A DNA stretch of 8,450 nucleotides from CAYUPI01 sp964446585 (lineage in GTDB: Bacteria; Verrucomicrobiota; Verrucomicrobiia; Limisphaerales; UBA8199): positions 1-8,450 of the forward strand of contig CAYUPI010000111.1 of NCBI GenBank assembly GCA_964446585.1. The letters run 5' to 3'. This document shows, piece by piece, positions 6,061-8,450 of the stretch. Within the stretch, counting starts at the first letter, position 1. Each line of letters begins with the position of its first letter. The notes beneath the pieces are model-generated. The model was given only the letters and a program-made list of their open reading frames with translations, was not told the origin of the DNA and did no database searches. Made by a program: the position numbers and the translations under genes.

Positions 6061-6327
6061 ATGAAAGAATCGCTTCGGCTCGCTGTGCAGCCTTCCGTGG
6101 TGAAACGTGCCTTGAAATACGCAGTGTTTGTCGGCCTGGTGCTCATTACCATCAATCACGGCGAGGCGATTCTCAAAGGACAACTGTCGAGCGCGCGATT
6201 GTTTCAGATGGCGCTGACGGCGCTGGTTCCTTACATCGTCTCGACTCTGTCGAGCGTGGGCGCGCTGCGCGAGCGCCAGGAGAAGATGCAGTCGCAAGAT
6301 CCGTCGGCCTCGCGCGAAAAAGTATGA
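6061..6327 (+). CDS. nrtS: NrtS-like nitrate/nitrite transporter subunit, small two-helix membrane protein
   Basis: An 88-residue protein with two predicted membrane helices (about 17-33 and 45-68). The wording matches what I recall of the NrtS family: a basic start (VVKRALKYAVFVGLV), then INHGEAIL at 31-38, and a second helix LVPYIVSTLSSVGAL (55-69). NrtS proteins are short inner-membrane proteins implicated in nitrate/nitrite uptake, in some cyanobacteria as a pair of homologues; only one copy is visible here. The charged C-terminus (ERQEKMQSQD onward) is cytoplasmic if both termini are inside. The ATG at 6061 fits the family length; the frame is open upstream to 5932, but that part is not protein-like. 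The mdh start follows after 69 bases, suggesting one operon. The family call rests on memory of short motifs, so it is moderate. Confidence 0.7.
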   Translation: MKESLRLAVQPSVVKRALKYAVFVGLVLITINHGEAILKGQLSSARLFQMALTALVPYIVSTLSSVGALRERQEKMQSQDPSASREKV

Positions 6328-6396
6328 GAGCGGGTCTTACGAACTTGCGTGGTTCCGCTAATCCAACATACTGGCGCGCAAACGGGATAAGAGACT

Positions 6397-7386
6397 ATGA
6401 ACACATCACCGATCCATGTCGCAGTGACGGGTGCCGCCGGGCAAATCGGTTACTCGCTGGTGTTTCGGCTCGCGTCCGGCGCCATGTTTGGGCCGAACCA
6501 GCCGTTAATTTTGCACCTCATCGAGATCGAGCCGGCGCTTGCAGCGCTCAATGGCGTTGTCATGGAGCTGGACGATTGCGCGTTTCCCCTGCTGAAAGGA
6601 GTTGTGCCTACAGCCAGCCTGGAGGAGGGCTTTCGCGGCGTTAACTGGGCGCTGCTGGTCGGGAGCGTGCCCCGCAAAGCGGGCATGGAGCGCAAGGATT
6701 TGCTGGGCATAAATGGAAAGATTTTCATTGGCCAGGGCCAGGCCTTGCAGAAAAACGCGGCTCCGGACGTTCGCATCCTGGTTGTGGGCAATCCCTGCAA
6801 CACGAATTGCCTGATCGCCATGAACAACGCGGCTCAAATTCCGCGCGACCGCTTCTTCGCCATGACGCGTTTAGACGAGAACCGCGCCAAATCGCAACTG
6901 GCCAGGAAATCCGGCGTGGACGTCACGGCTGTGACGAACGTGGCTATTTGGGGCAATCACTCCGCCACGCAATATCCAGATTCTTACCACGCGAAAATCA
7001 AAGGGCGTCCGGCCACGCAAGTCATCACCGATGAGGCCTGGCTCAAGGGCGATTTCATCACCGCAGTGCAGCAGCGCGGCGCGGCAGTGCTCAAAACGCG
7101 CGGCCTTTCCAGCGCAGCCAGCGCCGCCAACGCAGTCGTGGACAGCGTGCGCTCGATTCTTGAGCCGACGCCGCCCGGGGATTGGCACAGCCTCTGTCTT
7201 TGCTCCGACGGCAGCTACGGCGTCGAGAAAGACCTGATCAGCTCCTTCCCCGTCCGCAGCAATGGCCAAAGTCTCGAAATTGTGCAAGGCTTGTCCATCA
7301 ACGATTTCAGTCGCGCGAAAATCGACGCGACAGTGAACGAACTAAGAGAAGAGAAATCGCTCGTGAGCGAATTGTTGCCCAAGTGA
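6397..7386 (+). CDS. mdh: Malate dehydrogenase (NAD-dependent)
   Basis: A 329-residue cytoplasmic enzyme interconverting malate and oxaloacetate in the TCA cycle. Visible residues: dinucleotide loop VTGAAGQIGYS (10-20); acidic Glu43 or Glu45 (LIEIEPA) at the end of the second strand, where an acidic residue favours NAD; substrate arginines Arg93 and Arg99 (GSVPRKAGMERKDLL); GNPCNTN (131-137); Asp160 and Arg163 in MTRLDENRA; catalytic His188 in WGNHSATQYPD. These are the signatures of the 'cytosolic-type' MDH group (about 325-330 residues), so the length is normal. The stop codon TGA is followed after one base by the ATG of the phosphofructokinase, so the two are surely co-transcribed. Upstream GGGATAAGAG before the ATG is at best a weak ribosome-binding site. 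Confidence 0.96.
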   Translation: MNTSPIHVAVTGAAGQIGYSLVFRLASGAMFGPNQPLILHLIEIEPALAALNGVVMELDDCAFPLLKGVVPTASLEEGFRGVNWALLVGSVPRKAGMERKDLLGINGKIFIGQGQALQKNAAPDVRILVVGNPCNTNCLIAMNNAAQIPRDRFFAMTRLDENRAKSQLARKSGVDVTAVTNVAIWGNHSATQYPDSYHAKIKGRPATQVITDEAWLKGDFITAVQQRGAAVLKTRGLSSAASAANAVVDSVRSILEPTPPGDWHSLCLCSDGSYGVEKDLISSFPVRSNGQSLEIVQGLSINDFSRAKIDATVNELREEKSLVSELLPK

Positions 7387-7387
7387 T

Positions 7388-8450
7388 ATGGCCGGCGCCA
7401 TCCATCGAGGCAAACTAGCGATCCTGGTCGGTGGCGGTCCCGCCCCCGGCATTAACGGTGTCATCAGCGCCGCCACGATCGAGGGCATGAACCAGGGTTT
7501 CAGAGTTCTTGGCGTGCGCGACGGCTACAAGTGGCTCGCCGCGGGCGACACGGAACATATAGTTCGACTGGCCATCAACAATGTTAAAGATATCCACCTG
7601 AGCGGCGGCTCCATTCTCGGAACCTCGCGGACCAACCCGACCAAATCCGAGGCCAGCATGCGCAATGTGCTCACCGCGTTTGAGGAGCTCGACGTCTCCG
7701 CTTTGGTCAGCATCGGGGGCGACGACACGGCCTACTCGGCCAGCCAGGTTTATAAAAGCGCCGGCGGCAAGATTCGCGTTGCCCACGTCCCCAAGACGAT
7801 CGACAACGACGTGCCGCTGCCGGGTTCGACGCCTACGTTTGGTTTTGAGACGGCGCGGCATACCGGGGTTTACCTGTTGCGCAACCTGACGGAGGACGCG
7901 CGTACGACTTCGCGCTGGTACATCACTATCAGCATGGGCCGCACGGCAGGGCACCTGGCTTTGGGGATTGGTAAAGCCGCGGCTGCAACTTTGATTATTA
8001 TCCCGGAGCAGTTCCGCGGCCGGCAGGTCACAATCGACGAAATCTGCGACCTTATCATCGGCTCGATCATCAAACGTCGAGCAAGTGGCGTTCAGTACGG
8101 CGTTGTGGTGCTGGCGGAAGGTCTGATCGAGGCGATGGGCGAAACCGGGCTGCGCAGCGCCGTTCGCGGCGGCCACCTGGAACGCTACGGCAACATTGCC
8201 CGCGACGACCACGGCCACTTGCACCTGGGCGAAATCGAGTTCGGCCGGCTGATGAAGGACCTGCTGCTTCAGCGCTTGGAAAAACTCGGCCTCAAGATTA
8301 CTCTGACCGACAAGGATCTCGGTTACGAATTGCGCTGCGCGGATCCGATTCCGTTTGATGCGGAGTACACCCGCGATCTGGGCTATGCAGCAGTCAAATT
8401 CCTGCTTTCTCCGGACGCGGCCCGATTTGGAGCGATCGTTTGCTTCGAGA
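7388..8450 (+). CDS. pfp: Pyrophosphate-dependent 6-phosphofructokinase (3' end outside window)
   Basis: The frame is open from ATG 7388 to the window edge (354 residues seen). The protein phosphorylates fructose 6-phosphate in glycolysis, or runs in reverse in gluconeogenesis. Nucleotide/PPi site: VGGGPAPGINGVI (14-26); GGDDT (110-114) and PKTIDND (135-141, catalytic Asp139). The aspartate in GGDDT and the lysine in PKTIDND replace the two glycines of ATP-dependent enzymes, the established hallmark of the PPi-dependent type. Substrate motifs MGRTAGHLALG (183-193) and EGL (244-246) follow, then LGYELRCADP (311-320), the sugar-phosphate end of the site. Family length of about 400 suggests roughly 50 residues remain outside. 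The start sits one base after the mdh stop, with no own Shine-Dalgarno, implying translational coupling. ATP specificity is less likely but needs assay. Confidence 0.93.
   Translation, partial: MAGAIHRGKLAILVGGGPAPGINGVISAATIEGMNQGFRVLGVRDGYKWLAAGDTEHIVRLAINNVKDIHLSGGSILGTSRTNPTKSEASMRNVLTAFEELDVSALVSIGGDDTAYSASQVYKSAGGKIRVAHVPKTIDNDVPLPGSTPTFGFETARHTGVYLLRNLTEDARTTSRWYITISMGRTAGHLALGIGKAAAATLIIIPEQFRGRQVTIDEICDLIIGSIIKRRASGVQYGVVVLAEGLIEAMGETGLRSAVRGGHLERYGNIARDDHGHLHLGEIEFGRLMKDLLLQRLEKLGLKITLTDKDLGYELRCADPIPFDAEYTRDLGYAAVKFLLSPDAARFGAIVCFE

Noticed and set aside
5851..6297. Upstream extension of the ABC ATPase frame by 149 codons
   Set aside because: ABC ATPases of this type start close to VELRNV; the extension is His/Arg-rich, overlaps the nrtS-like gene in antisense and contains the hairpin cluster.
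7415..8224. Minus-strand 269-codon frame at the right end
   Set aside because: It is the antisense shadow of the phosphofructokinase, which reads open on the plus strand with all active-site motifs.

Overview
The window looks like chromosomal DNA from a GC-rich, Gram-negative bacterium. The most likely source is a verrucomicrobial lineage (Pedosphaera/Limisphaera type), with a planctomycete as second choice. This is inferred from the gene mix: a Tat-exported Gfo/Idh/MocA oxidoreductase, a secreted sulfatase with an Asn/Thr-rich C-terminal tail, a membrane-anchored immunoglobulin-like domain protein, and a pyrophosphate-type phosphofructokinase. Start codons mostly lack clear Shine-Dalgarno sequences. 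No decisive phylogenetic marker is present.

Layout. Positions 1-55 (minus strand) hold the 5' part of a tRNA-Gly(CCC) cut by the window edge. At 247-1554 (plus) lies a Tat-signal Gfo/Idh/MocA oxidoreductase. It converges on a minus-strand pair, 3971 to 1775: a secreted type I sulfatase whose last 11 bases overlap the start of a small Ig-like-domain membrane protein. The convergent gap (1555-1774) carries a 106-bp imperfect inverted repeat. A gene-poor stretch (3972-4366) contains only small inverted repeats. Then, on the minus strand, come a DUF2007-like protein (4367-4594), a small cupin (4745-5101) and a LolD/MacB-type ABC ATPase (5140-5850) with no visible permease.

From 6061 onward the plus strand carries a compact probable operon: a small two-helix membrane protein resembling the nitrate/nitrite transporter NrtS (6061-6327), NAD-type malate dehydrogenase (6397-7386), and, one base after the mdh stop, a phosphofructokinase reading open through the right edge (7388-8450). 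Its active-site residues (GGDDT and PKTIDND) mark it as the PPi-dependent type. The 5851-6060 divergent gap holds three closely spaced hairpins.

How the genes work together: the mdh-pfp pair is central carbon metabolism and was probably kept together for expression. The sulfatase/Ig pair and the Tat oxidoreductase point to breakdown of sulfated or complex sugars in the cell envelope. Nothing in the window forms a recognisable defence system, prophage or CRISPR locus. The points most worth a second look are the non-canonical sulfatase maturation motif (CSQAR rather than CxPxR), the 106-bp palindromic element, the NrtS-like gene upstream of mdh, and the mdh-pfp coupling.
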